Below the pieces are notes generated by a model that was given only the letters and a program-made list of their open reading frames with translations, ran no database searches and was not told where the DNA came from. Of a stretch of DNA of 64,000 bases, positions 55,022 to 63,986 are shown piece after piece. Location of the stretch: NCBI GenBank assembly GCA_045107045.1, contig JBGCFR010000011.1, positions 34,202 through 98,201 on the forward strand. Direction: 5' to 3'. Position 1 is the first letter of the stretch. Each line of letters opens with the position of its first letter. The position numbers were made by a program, and so were the translations under genes. Origin of the DNA: Putridiphycobacter sp045107045 (GTDB taxonomy: Bacteria > Bacteroidota > Bacteroidia > Flavobacteriales_D > Crocinitomicaceae).

Positions 55022-58000
55022 TTAGTCTAAAGTGATGTTCAATCCTAAACCTGCCAATTCATTCAACAATACATTAAATGATTCTGGAATTCCTGGTTCT
55101 TGGAATGGTTCTCCTTTTACGATCGACTCATAAGCTTTTGCTCTACCAATTACGTCATCCGACTTAATGGTTAGAATCTCTCTTAAGATATTAGATGCAC
55201 CATATGCCTCTAATGCCCAAACTTCCATCTCACCAAAACGCTGACCACCAAATTGGGCCTTACCACCTAATGGTTGCTGCGTAATCAATGAATATGGTCC
55301 GATTGAACGGGCATGCATCTTATCGTCAACCATGTGACCTAATTTAAGCATGTAAATAACTCCTACTGTTGCTGGTTGATCAAATCGTTTACCAGTTCCA
55401 CCATCAATTAAGTGTGTCTTACCAAATCTTGGCACTCCTGCCTTATCAGTGTAAGAATTAATTTCAGGAATAGATGCTCCATCAAAAATTGGTGTTGCAA
55501 ATTTAACACCTAACTTTTCTCCAGCCCATCCTAAAACAGTTTCATAAATTTGACCTAAGTTCATACGAGAAGGTACACCAAGCGGATTCAATACAATATC
55601 AACTGGGGTTCCATCATCTAAGAAAGGCATATCTTCCTGACGCACGATATTGGCTACAATACCTTTGTTACCGTGACGACCTGCCATCTTATCTCCAACT
55701 TTTAGCTTACGTTTTTTCGCAACATAAACTTTAGCCATTTTTACAATACCATTTGGTAATTCATCACCAACAGCAATTTGGAATTTTTTACGTTTAAAAA
55801 TACCTAGTAAATCGTTTGCTTTAATATTGTAGTTATGCAATACACGTTGAATCAATTTATTCACATGATCATCTTTTGTCCAATCATATGGACTTACAAT
55901 AGAAAAATCAACAGTTAGTAAGTTCTTTTCAGAAAACTTGATTCCTTTTTTAAGAATTTCCTCTTTAAAGTTATTGAAAACACCATTCGATTTTTGACCA
56001 TCTAAGATATCTAATAATTTTCCAATTAATCCTAATTTCAAGGTAGCAGCTTCCTTATCAAATTCAGCATCTAACTCTGCCAAAATTGGCTTATCTTTTG
56101 CTTTTTGCTTTCTATCTTTAATTGCTCTTGAAAACAACTTCTTATCAATTACAACTCCTCTCAATGATGGAGATGCTTTTAATGAAGCATCTTTTACATC
56201 ACCTGCTTTGTCACCAAAAATAGCACGCAGCAACTTCTCCTCTGGAGATGGGTCCGTTTCGCCTTTTGGCGTAATTTTTCCAATTAAGATATCACCTTCT
56301 CTAATTTCAGCTCCAACACGAATAATTCCATTTTCATCTAAATCTTTAGTTGCTTCTTCTGAAACATTTGGAATATCAGCAGTTAATTCTTCAACCCCTC
56401 TTTTGGTATCCCTAACATCAACTGAATACTCGTCAATGTGCACAGAGGTAAATACATCATTTCTAACTACATTTTCAGAAATTACAATGGCATCTTCAAA
56501 GTTATACCCTTTCCAAGGCATAAATGCAACTTTTAAATTTTGTCCTAACGCTAATTCACCAGCTTGTGTTGCAAATCCTTCACATAGTACTTGATCACGT
56601 TGAACACGCTGCCCTTTTTCAACAATTGGACGTAAGTTCATTGAAGTACTTTGATTCGTTTTTTGGAATTTAACTAAGTTATACGTTTTCACATCTCCTT
56701 CAAAGCTAACTAATCTATCTTCGGCAGATAAATCATATCTAATTTTGATCTCATTTGCATCAACGTACTCAACTACACCTTCTCCTTCAGCATTAATTAA
56801 TACTCTCGAATCTCGTGCAACTAGTTTTTCAATACCAGTACCAACAATTGGTGAATTTGGTTTTAACAAAGGAACAGCTTGACGCTGCATGTTAGATCCC
56901 ATCAAGGCACGGTTGGCATCATCATGCTCCAAAAATGGAATAGATGATGCAGCTATTGATGCAATTTGGTTAGAACCAACATCCATTAAATCTAATTGCT
57001 TAGGCTCAATTACTGGGAAATCTCCTTCTAATCTAGCTTTAATTCTATCTCCTTGAAATCCTCCGTTTTTATCTAAATTTTTATCTGCTTGGGCAATCAT
57101 TTTACCTTCTTCCTCCTCAGCACTTAAATATATTGGCGCTTTAGAATCATCAACTTTACCGTTTTCTACTTGCCAATATGGCGTTTCAATAAAACCAAGG
57201 TTATTAATTTTTGCATAAACACATAATGAAGAAATCAAACCAATGTTTGGTCCTTCAGGTGTTTCAATAGTACATAAACGCCCATAATGTGTATAATGAA
57301 CATCACGTACCTCAAAACCTGCTCTTTCTCTCGATAAACCTCCAGGTCCAAGGGCAGATAGTCTTCTTTTGTGTGTTACCTCTGACAATGGATTCGTTTG
57401 ATCCATGAACTGAGATAATTGATTCGTTCCGAAGAATGAGTTAATAACAGATGATAATGTTTTAGCATTAATCAAATCAATTGGTGTAAACACCTCGTTA
57501 TCTCTTACATTCATTCTTTCACGAATGGTACGAGCCATACGCGCTAAACCAACACCAAATTGATTGTTTAATTGTTCACCTACGGTTCTTACACGACGGT
57601 TAGATAAATGATCAATATCATCAATTTCTGCTTTTGAGTTAATTAACTCAATTAAATATTTAATGATTAAGATAATGTCATCCTTTGTCAATACTTTTTG
57701 ATCGATAGATGTATCCAATCCTAATTTCTTATTAATTCTATATCGACCTACTTCACCTAGATCATAACGCGTATCTGAGAAAAACAATTTATCAAATACG
57801 TTTCTTGCTGTTTCAAAATCAGGCGGCTCAGCATTCCTTAATTGTCTGTATATATGTTCAACAGCTTCTTTTTGAGAATTAGAAGTGTCTTTTTGAAGCG
57901 TATTGTAAATAATTGCATAATCTGCACTATTTACATCTTCTTTATGTAAAATGATTGTTTTAGCATTTGCATCCAAAATCATTTCGATATGATCTTCTTC

Positions 58001-58834
58001 CAAAAGAGTTTCACGATCTAAAATAACTTCATTTCTTTCAATAGATACAACCTCACCCGTATCCTCATCAACAAAATCTTCAATCCATGTTTTTAAAACT
58101 CTTGCCGCTAGCTTACGTCCTAATACTTTTTTAAGACCAGCCTTTGTTACCTTTACTTCATCAGCAAGGTCAAAAATTTCCAAAATATCTTTATCACTCT
58201 CATAACCTATTGCTCTAAACAATGTTGTTACAGGTAATTTTTTCTTACGATCAATATAAGCATACATTACACTATTAATGTCTGTTGCAAATTCAATCCA
58301 TGATCCTTTAAATGGTATAATTCTAGCTGAGTATAACTTAGTTCCATTAGCGTGGCGACTCTGACCAAAAAATACACCAGGTGAACGGTGCAATTGAGAT
58401 ACAATAACTCGCTCAGCACCATTTACTACAAATGACCCTTTTGGTGTCATATATGGAATAGTACCTAAATATACATCTTGTACAATAGTTTCGAAATCCT
58501 CATGTTCTGGATCTGTACAATATAACTTTAGTTTAGCCTTTAATGGCACACTATAGGTTAAACCTCTATCTATACATTCTTCAATTGTATATCTTGGAGG
58601 ATCAATAAAATAATCTAAAAACTCAAGTACAAATTGGTTTCTAGTATCGGTAATTGGAAAATTTTCTGAGAAAACCCTATGAAGGCCTTCTTCATTTTTA
58701 TTTTCGGGAGTTGTTTCCAACTGAAAGAACTTACGGAAAGACTCTAATTGAATATCTAAGAAATCTGGATACTTGAATGTAGCAGATAAGCTTGAAAAGT
58801 CAATTCTCTCGGTAGTATTATTGTTTTTTACCAC
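55022..58834 (-). CDS. rpoB: DNA-directed RNA polymerase beta subunit
   Basis: 1270 residues. It has the rifampicin-pocket segment (FFGTNQLSQFMDQTNPLSEVTHKRRLSALGPGGLSRERAGFEVRDVH) and the downstream catalytic blocks KMAGRHGNKGIVA, GVPSRMNLGQIYE and GGKAQFGGQRFGEMEVWALEAYGA. The residues of the rifampicin pocket match the sensitive consensus (S, Q, D, H, R and S positions all conventional). The start at 58834 is supported by the following ...RIDFSSLSATFKYPDFLDIQ segment. A hairpin (58956-58993) lies in the 177-bp gap to rplL. Confidence 0.99.
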   Translation of the reverse strand: MVKNNNTTERIDFSSLSATFKYPDFLDIQLESFRKFFQLETTPENKNEEGLHRVFSENFPITDTRNQFVLEFLDYFIDPPRYTIEECIDRGLTYSVPLKAKLKLYCTDPEHEDFETIVQDVYLGTIPYMTPKGSFVVNGAERVIVSQLHRSPGVFFGQSRHANGTKLYSARIIPFKGSWIEFATDINSVMYAYIDRKKKLPVTTLFRAIGYESDKDILEIFDLADEVKVTKAGLKKVLGRKLAARVLKTWIEDFVDEDTGEVVSIERNEVILDRETLLEEDHIEMILDANAKTIILHKEDVNSADYAIIYNTLQKDTSNSQKEAVEHIYRQLRNAEPPDFETARNVFDKLFFSDTRYDLGEVGRYRINKKLGLDTSIDQKVLTKDDIILIIKYLIELINSKAEIDDIDHLSNRRVRTVGEQLNNQFGVGLARMARTIRERMNVRDNEVFTPIDLINAKTLSSVINSFFGTNQLSQFMDQTNPLSEVTHKRRLSALGPGGLSRERAGFEVRDVHYTHYGRLCTIETPEGPNIGLISSLCVYAKINNLGFIETPYWQVENGKVDDSKAPIYLSAEEEEGKMIAQADKNLDKNGGFQGDRIKARLEGDFPVIEPKQLDLMDVGSNQIASIAASSIPFLEHDDANRALMGSNMQRQAVPLLKPNSPIVGTGIEKLVARDSRVLINAEGEGVVEYVDANEIKIRYDLSAEDRLVSFEGDVKTYNLVKFQKTNQSTSMNLRPIVEKGQRVQRDQVLCEGFATQAGELALGQNLKVAFMPWKGYNFEDAIVISENVVRNDVFTSVHIDEYSVDVRDTKRGVEELTADIPNVSEEATKDLDENGIIRVGAEIREGDILIGKITPKGETDPSPEEKLLRAIFGDKAGDVKDASLKASPSLRGVVIDKKLFSRAIKDRKQKAKDKPILAELDAEFDKEAATLKLGLIGKLLDILDGQKSNGVFNNFKEEILKKGIKFSEKNLLTVDFSIVSPYDWTKDDHVNKLIQRVLHNYNIKANDLLGIFKRKKFQIAVGDELPNGIVKMAKVYVAKKRKLKVGDKMAGRHGNKGIVANIVRQEDMPFLDDGTPVDIVLNPLGVPSRMNLGQIYETVLGWAGEKLGVKFATPIFDGASIPEINSYTDKAGVPRFGKTHLIDGGTGKRFDQPATVGVIYMLKLGHMVDDKMHARSIGPYSLITQQPLGGKAQFGGQRFGEMEVWALEAYGASNILREILTIKSDDVIGRAKAYESIVKGEPFQEPGIPESFNVLLNELAGLGLNITLD

Positions 58835-58955
58835 GGCTTAATATTTTAAAGTTAACTATACTTATTTTAAATAAGCTATTTTCAGTTTTAATGTGCTGAA
58901 AAACACAATAATTATAATAATTCCAAACTCATATAAAAGTATTAGAATTATAAAA

Positions 58956-58993
58956 CAGGATTAGGCACTTGCCCGAAAGCAGTGCCTAACCTG
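58956..58993 (-). promoter_or_regulatory. Hairpin between rplL and rpoB, likely attenuator or processing site
   Basis: On the minus strand: 9-bp stem TTAGGCACT/AGTGCCTAA flanked by CAGG/CCTG with one bulge, an inner GC pair stack and a TTTCGG loop, followed by TTTTATAATT. It is in the same place as the partial terminator between ribosomal proteins and polymerase genes in E. coli. The short T run fits partial read-through. Confidence 0.65.
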
Positions 58994-59011
58994 TTAATTC
59001 ATTGAAACGTA

Positions 59012-59389
59012 TTATTTGATTTCAACTTCAGCTCCTGCCTCTTCTAATGAAGTTTTTAGACCTTCAGCCTCATCTTTAGCAACACCTTCTTTAATTGCAG
59101 TTGGTGCACCGTCTACCATTTCTTTTGCTTCTTTCAGTCCTAAACCAGTTAATTCTTTAACTAATTTTACTACTGCTAACTTAGATCCACCGGCAGCCTT
59201 TAATATTACATCAAATTCTGTTTGTGCTTCAGCAGCGTCGCCACCTGCAGCAGCTCCACCAGCAGCAACTGCAACAGCAGCAGCAGCAGGCTCAATTCCG
59301 TGCTCGTCTTTTAAAATGTTAGCTAGTTCGTTAACTTCTTTTACTGTTAAGCTTACTAATTGTTCAGCAAATTCTTTTAAATCAGCCAT
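59012..59389 (-). CDS. rplL: Large ribosomal subunit protein bL12 (L7/L12)
   Basis: 125 residues. N-terminal dimerisation helices (FAEQLVSLTVKEVNELANIL), an alanine- and glycine-rich hinge (AAAVAVAAGGAAAGG), then the factor-binding C-terminal domain (EFDVILKAAG, KLAVVKLVKELTGLGLKEAK). Four copies or more sit on bL10 in the stalk and recruit translation GTPases. Follows rplJ by 37 bases. Confidence 0.98.
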   Translation of the reverse strand: MADLKEFAEQLVSLTVKEVNELANILKDEHGIEPAAAAVAVAAGGAAAGGDAAEAQTEFDVILKAAGGSKLAVVKLVKELTGLGLKEAKEMVDGAPTAIKEGVAKDEAEGLKTSLEEAGAEVEIK

Positions 59390-59426
59390 TGTTATTTGTT
59401 TTTTTATTTGTTAATAATTAATTAAT

Positions 59427-59948
59427 TTACCCTCTACTTTCAAGGGTTTTTAAAATTCCTGCTAATTTGCTACCACCAGACTTAAGTCCAGATATAACAT
59501 TTTTGGCAGGAGATTGAAGTAATCCAACGATTTCTCCGATAAGCTCTTCTTTGCTCTTAATTGATTCCAACATATCTAATGACTCGTCTCCGATATAGAT
59601 TGATTCTTCAATATAAGCAGCTTTAAGAAGTGGTTTATCGTTCTTTTTTCTGAAATCTTTTATCAATTTTGCAGGTGCATTACCAACTTCTGAAAACATA
59701 ATTGAAGTAGGACCAGTTAGAACTCCGTAAAGTTCACTGTAGTCTTTGTCTTCAATTCTTTCCAATGCTTTCTGAAGTAAAGTGTTTTTAACCACTTTCA
59801 GTTCAATTTTATTATTGAAACATTTTCTTCTTAATTCATTGGTTTTTTCAACCGTTAATTCTGCGGTGTCTGCTAAATAAAATACGCCAGAATCAGACAA
59901 TTTCGCTGATAAATCTTCAATGTACTTTGATTTTTCGTCTTTAGTCAT
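59427..59948 (-). CDS. rplJ: Large ribosomal subunit protein uL10
   Basis: 173 residues: the globular rRNA-binding N-terminal domain (MTKDEKSKYIEDL, ADTAELTVEKTNELRRKC, KVVKNTLLQKAL, YGVLTGPTSIMFS) and a C-terminal helix that carries bL12 dimers. In relatives it binds its own mRNA leader as a repressor; no such site was resolved here. Between rplA and rplL. Confidence 0.97.
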   Translation of the reverse strand: MTKDEKSKYIEDLSAKLSDSGVFYLADTAELTVEKTNELRRKCFNNKIELKVVKNTLLQKALERIEDKDYSELYGVLTGPTSIMFSEVGNAPAKLIKDFRKKNDKPLLKAAYIEESIYIGDESLDMLESIKSKEELIGEIVGLLQSPAKNVISGLKSGGSKLAGILKTLESRG

Positions 59949-59960
59949 CTTCTAAATGTA

Positions 59961-60665
59961 TTAAGCGTTAGCGTTATCAATAGATTTTGTGTCAATTTTA
60001 ATACTTGGGCTCATAGTTGAGCTCATATGCACGCTTTTTAAGTACACCCCTTTAGAAGCAGCTGGTTTCAATTTAATGATAGACTGTAATAACTCGTTTG
60101 CGTTATCTTGAATCTTTGCAGAATCAAATGATACCTTTGCAACGGCAGTGTGCACGTTACCGAATTTATCCACTCTAAAGTCAATTTTACCTGCTTTTAC
60201 TTCAGTTACAGCTTTTCCAATATCCATAGTAACAGTACCGGTCTTAGGATTTGGCATCAAACCTCTCGGTCCTAGCACTCTACCTAAAGCACCAACTTTA
60301 CCCATTACTGATGGCATGGTTACAATCACATCAATATCAGTCCAACCACCTTTAATTTTAGTGATATAGTCATCTAAACCAACATGATCAGCACCTGCTT
60401 CTTTAGCTTCAGCCTCTTTATCTGGTGTACAAAGCACCAAAACTTTCACATCTTTTCCAGTTCCATGTGGTAAACTCACAGTACCTCTAACCATCTGATT
60501 AGATTTTCGTGGGTCAACCCCAAGTTGAATACACAAATCAACAGAAGCATCAAACTTTGTTGTCGTAATTTCCTTAACTAAGCTCGCTGCATCAGTTAAA
60601 GAATAAGACTTGTCTTGATCTAATTTAGCCAAGACTTCTTTTCTCTTTTTACTTACTCTAGCCAT
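59961..60665 (-). CDS. rplA: Large ribosomal subunit protein uL1
   Basis: 234 residues, standard length. The signature IQLGVDPRKSNQMVRGTVSLPHGTGK, GPRGLMPNPKTGTVT and KAGKIDFRVDKFGNVH are all intact. It forms the L1 stalk that guides deacylated tRNA out of the E site and in many bacteria represses its own operon. It starts five bases after rplK ends, so the two are co-translated. Confidence 0.98.
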   Translation of the reverse strand: MARVSKKRKEVLAKLDQDKSYSLTDAASLVKEITTTKFDASVDLCIQLGVDPRKSNQMVRGTVSLPHGTGKDVKVLVLCTPDKEAEAKEAGADHVGLDDYITKIKGGWTDIDVIVTMPSVMGKVGALGRVLGPRGLMPNPKTGTVTMDIGKAVTEVKAGKIDFRVDKFGNVHTAVAKVSFDSAKIQDNANELLQSIIKLKPAASKGVYLKSVHMSSTMSPSIKIDTKSIDNANA

Positions 60666-60670
60666 TTTTC

Positions 60671-61120
60671 TTAATTAAGTTGTTCTGGAGCAGTTCCTCC
60701 TTTTACGTTAAGTCCCATACTTCTAGCAGTTCCTGCAACCATCATCATAGCAGAGTCAATTTTGAAGCAATTCATATCTTGAATTTTATCTTCAGCAATC
60801 ACTCTAATCTGATCCCATGATACAGTACCTACTTTTTGTTTGTTAGATTCAGGTGAACCTTTTTTCAATTTAGCAGCATCCAATAATTGAACAGCTGCTG
60901 GTGGAGTTTTAATTACAAACTCAAAAGATTTATCACCATATACGGTAATAACAACTGGTAATACTTTCCCTGCTTTATCCTGTGTTCTAGCGTTAAATTG
61001 CTTGCAGAACTCCATGATATTCACACCTTTTGCACCTAATGCAGGTCCAACGGGCGGAGAAGGGTTAGCGGCACCACCTTTGATTTGTAGCTTAATTAAT
61101 CCATCTACTTGTTTTGCCAT
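60671..61120 (-). CDS. rplK: Large ribosomal subunit protein uL11
   Basis: 149 residues. The N-terminal proline-rich NPSPPVGPALGAKGVNIMEFCKQFN segment (thiostrepton-binding region) and C-terminal rRNA-binding domain (VGTVSWDQIRVIAEDK, MMVAGTARSMGLNV) are clear. It binds the GTPase-associated centre of 23S rRNA and is needed for stringent-factor activation. First ribosomal gene after nusG, with an 87-bp gap that could hold the operon leader. Confidence 0.98.
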   Translation of the reverse strand: MAKQVDGLIKLQIKGGAANPSPPVGPALGAKGVNIMEFCKQFNARTQDKAGKVLPVVITVYGDKSFEFVIKTPPAAVQLLDAAKLKKGSPESNKQKVGTVSWDQIRVIAEDKIQDMNCFKIDSAMMMVAGTARSMGLNVKGGTAPEQLN

Positions 61121-61207
61121 TTTGCTTGTTTTGTGTAGTGATAACGTGCCTTATAATTAATGGGAAGCATTTATTACATTACAGCACTCCTACGGTTATA
61201 AAAATTA

Positions 61208-61756
61208 TTATTCTTTTTCTACTTGCATGTAATTGAGTTCAAGCGGTGTTTTACGACCAAAAATTTTCACCATTACTTCAAGTTTCTTTTTCTCTTCATT
61301 AATATCTTCAATCACTCCAGTAAAGCCATTGAATGGGCCATCAATTACCTTAATTGTTTCGCCAACTACATAAGGCACGTTCATTTCCTCTTCTTGAACA
61401 GACATTTCATCAACTTTGCCTAATATTCTGTTCACTTCACTTAATCTCATTGGCATTGGATCACCTCCTTTAACACCACTCATGAATCCCATTACATCTG
61501 GAACACTTTTGATGATATGAACCACCTCTCCTTGCAATGCTGCCTCAACTAAAATATAACCTGGGAAAAAATTCTTTTCTTTACTTACTTTTTTACCATT
61601 TCTAATTTGGTAAACTTTTTCGGTTGGGACTAGAACTTCACCCACTAAGTGTTCAATATTATGACGTTTTACTTCCATCATAATATATTCACTTATCTTT
61701 TTTTCTTTACCTCCAACAGCACGAACAACGTACCAGCGCTTTTTAATTTCTGCCAT
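61208..61756 (-). CDS. nusG: Transcription termination/antitermination factor NusG
   Basis: 182 residues. The NGN domain (KKRWYVVRAVGGKEKKISEYI, FFPGYILVEA, VMGFMSGVKGGDPMPM) binds polymerase across the cleft. The KOW domain (VIDGPFNGFTGVIEDINEEKKKLEVMV, then GRKTPLELNY) contacts Rho or ribosomal S10. It starts six bases after the secE stop, as in most bacteria. Confidence 0.98.
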   Translation of the reverse strand: MAEIKKRWYVVRAVGGKEKKISEYIMMEVKRHNIEHLVGEVLVPTEKVYQIRNGKKVSKEKNFFPGYILVEAALQGEVVHIIKSVPDVMGFMSGVKGGDPMPMRLSEVNRILGKVDEMSVQEEEMNVPYVVGETIKVIDGPFNGFTGVIEDINEEKKKLEVMVKIFGRKTPLELNYMQVEKE

Positions 61757-61762
61757 TTTCGA

Positions 61763-62014
61763 TTAACTTATTAGTCCTACCATTTTATAAAAGAATCCCA
61801 TTACACCAGCCCACATGTTTTCTGGATTAATACCAAATGCATAGTCCATTACAAAAATGGATAAGGCGAACAATAAAGAAGCAACTAATACGACGATTGA
61901 GGTGCTTTGTAATTCATTCCAAGTAGGCCAAGTTACCTTGTGTATTAACTCTTGGTATGACTCTTCAATATAAGTTATAATTTTTGCCACTTTAATTCTT
62001 TTTAAGTTCATCAT
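61763..62014 (-). CDS. secE: Preprotein translocase subunit SecE
   Basis: 83 residues from the ATG at 62014, or 75 from a GTG at 61990. The latter gives the family-typical opening AKIITYIEESYQEL, so either may be used. The conserved SecE core HKVTWPTWNELQSTSIVVLVASLL forms the amphipathic helix and the start of the single transmembrane helix. The C-terminal extension (MDYAFGINPENMWAGV) is slightly longer than in some Bacteroidetes. It clamps SecY in the Sec channel. It lies between tRNA-Trp and nusG. Confidence 0.92.
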   Translation of the reverse strand: MMNLKRIKVAKIITYIEESYQELIHKVTWPTWNELQSTSIVVLVASLLFALSIFVMDYAFGINPENMWAGVMGFFYKMVGLIS

Positions 62015-62157
62015 TAAAAATAAACCGCTATGGTCTATTTTTTCTTATTGGGAGAATATTTACGGTATACAGTAAATACTAACTCTCAAATTTTAAGCAA
62101 ACAAATTAATTGAATAAAATACTAAAAGTACCAATACTCAATTTTATGTTTCAATTG

Positions 62158-62228
62158 CACGGGCGGAAGGATTCGAACCCTCATCAACGGTGTTGGAGAC
62201 CGGCATTCTACCATTGAACTACGCCCGT
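62158..62228 (-). tRNA. tRNA-Trp (anticodon CCA)
   Basis: Acceptor ACGGGCG pairs with CGCCCGT; anticodon loop CTCCAAC gives CCA. The D arm (GTTCAATGGTAGAA) and T arm (GGGTTCGAATCC) are normal. The first anticodon-stem pair (C27-T43) is a mismatch. CCA is not encoded. Between tuf and secE. Confidence 0.93.
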
Positions 62229-62291
62229 ATAAAGCTAAAAAGAGAGAGAAGTCAAAAACTCCTCTCTTCATTATCTAGCTATATTTTATAG

Positions 62292-63479
62292 TTACTCTAT
62301 AATTTCAGTAATCTGTCCAGCTCCTACTGTTCTACCACCTTCTCTAATCGCGAATCTTAAACCTTTATTAACGGCTACAGGTACGATTAAGTTTACAACG
62401 ATAGAAACGTTATCACCAGGCATTACCATTTCTCTTCCTTCTTCAAGAATGATTTCTCCAGTAACATCAGTTGTTCTTAAATAAAACTGTGGTCTATATT
62501 TGTTATGAAATGGAGTATGACGTCCACCTTCTTCTTTTTTCAACACATATACTTCAGCTTTCACTTTAGTATGTGGAGTAATAGAACCAGGTTTAGCAAT
62601 TACCATTCCTCTTCTAATAGCTGCTTTTTCAACACCTCTTAAAAGTAAACCAACGTTATCACCAGCTTCACCTCTATCTAAGATTTTTCTGAACATTTCA
62701 ACACCTGTAATAGTTGACTTCATTTTTTCGTCACCCATTCCAATAATATCTACTTCATCACCAGTATTAATTACACCAGTTTCAATTCTACCAGTAGCAA
62801 CAGTACCACGACCAGTAATTGAGAATACATCTTCAACTGGCATTAAGAAATCTTTATCAACTTCTCTTGGAGGTAATTCAATCCAAGTATCAACAGCTTC
62901 CATTAATTCCAAAATTTTAGGAACCCATTTGTCATCTCCATTTAATCCACCTAATGCAGATCCTTGTACAACTGGTGTATTATCACCATCATACTCATAG
63001 AAAGATAAAAGATCTCTAATCTCCATATCAACTAATTCTAACAATTCCTCATCATCAACCATATCCACTTTATTCATGAATACAACCATTCTAGGAACTC
63101 CTACTTGTCTACCTAATAAGATATGCTCTCTAGTTTGAGGCATAGGCCCATCAGTTGCAGCCACAACCAAAATAGCACCATCCATTTGAGCAGCACCAGT
63201 AACCATGTTCTTAACATAATCGGCGTGACCTGGACAATCTACGTGAGCGTAGTGTCTATTCGCAGTTGAATATTCAACATGTGAAGTGTTAATTGTAATA
63301 CCTCTTTCTTTCTCTTCAGGAGCGTTATCGATTGTATCGAAATCTCTCTTTTCAGATAATCCGGCATTAGCTAAAACTGTTGTAATTGCAGCAGTTAAAG
63401 TAGTTTTACCGTGATCTACGTGACCAATTGTACCAATGTTTACGTGTGGTTTCGAACGGTCAAATTTTTCCTTAGCCAT
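62292..63479 (-). CDS. tuf: Elongation factor Tu
   Basis: 395 residues. GTPase motifs are all present: GHVDHGKTT (G1), DTIDNAPEEKERGIT (switch I), DCPGHADY (G3), NKVD (G4) and a SAL motif (G5). Domains 2 and 3 are complete (EDVFSITGRGTVATGRIE, KFEAEVYVL-like region, EGGRTVGAGQITEI end). It brings aminoacyl-tRNA to the ribosome. It lies just after four tRNA genes, the arrangement of tufB in enterobacteria; whether a second tuf exists is not visible. Confidence 0.99.
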   Translation of the reverse strand: MAKEKFDRSKPHVNIGTIGHVDHGKTTLTAAITTVLANAGLSEKRDFDTIDNAPEEKERGITINTSHVEYSTANRHYAHVDCPGHADYVKNMVTGAAQMDGAILVVAATDGPMPQTREHILLGRQVGVPRMVVFMNKVDMVDDEELLELVDMEIRDLLSFYEYDGDNTPVVQGSALGGLNGDDKWVPKILELMEAVDTWIELPPREVDKDFLMPVEDVFSITGRGTVATGRIETGVINTGDEVDIIGMGDEKMKSTITGVEMFRKILDRGEAGDNVGLLLRGVEKAAIRRGMVIAKPGSITPHTKVKAEVYVLKKEEGGRHTPFHNKYRPQFYLRTTDVTGEIILEEGREMVMPGDNVSIVVNLIVPVAVNKGLRFAIREGGRTVGAGQITEIIE

Positions 63480-63555
63480 AATCTAATTTATTATTTATTT
63501 ATCAATTTTTACAAATACAAAAACACACCACTTTAAGTGTGTAACTCTCCCATTG

Positions 63556-63627
63556 AGCCAATGACGGGAATTGAACCCGTGACCTCTTCCTTACCAAGGA
63601 AACGCTCTACCCCTGAGCTACACCGGC
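63556..63627 (-). tRNA. tRNA-Thr (anticodon GGT)
   Basis: Acceptor GCCGGTG pairs with CATTGGC (two G-T pairs); anticodon stem TTTCC/GGAAG encloses the loop TTGGTAA, giving GGT. T arm GGGTTCAATTCC is standard. Closest tRNA to tuf. Confidence 0.93.
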
Positions 63628-63678
63628 ACTACGTTCTAAAAAAAACTTCAAAAAGGCTTAAAACCCTTTTAAAATTTG

Positions 63679-63751
63679 AGCGGGAGACGAGACTCGAACT
63701 CGCGACCCTCAGCTTGGAAGGCTGACGCTCTACCAACTGAGCTACTCCCGC
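63679..63751 (-). tRNA. tRNA-Gly (anticodon TCC)
   Basis: Acceptor GCGGGAG pairs perfectly with CTCCCGC; anticodon stem TCAGC/GCTGA encloses CTTCCAA, giving TCC. T arm GAGTTCGAGTCTC. Reads GGA and GGG. Confidence 0.95.
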
Positions 63752-63807
63752 TTATTATTTTAAAGTTTAATCAGATTCCAATCTGACTAATATATTTTTT
63801 ATTTTAG

Positions 63808-63890
63808 TGGGGAGAGCAGGATTCGAACCTACGAAGACATAAGTCAGCAGAGTTACAGTCTGCCCCAGTTGGCCGCTTTGGTATCTCCCC
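63808..63890 (-). tRNA. tRNA-Tyr (anticodon GTA)
   Basis: Acceptor GGGGAGA pairs with TCTCCCC; anticodon loop CTGTAAC gives GTA; a long class II variable arm is present, as expected for bacterial tRNA-Tyr. Confidence 0.95.
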
Positions 63891-63912
63891 AAAAAAAATA
63901 AAAAATAAACAG

Positions 63913-63986
63913 AGCCTCTGGAGGGACTCGAACCCACGACCTGCTGATTACAAATCAGCTGCTCTAGCCAGCTGAGCTACAGAGGC
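63913..63986 (-). tRNA. tRNA-Thr (anticodon TGT)
   Basis: Acceptor GCCTCTG pairs with CAGAGGC; anticodon stem CTGAT/ATCAG encloses the loop TTTGTAA, giving TGT. First tRNA of the four-gene tuf-linked set; its upstream promoter lies outside the window. Confidence 0.95.

Noticed and set aside
63537..63725. Open frame of 62 codons on the plus strand
   Set aside because: It runs antisense through two tRNA genes (Thr and Gly); such frames are a known artefact of tRNA sequence.
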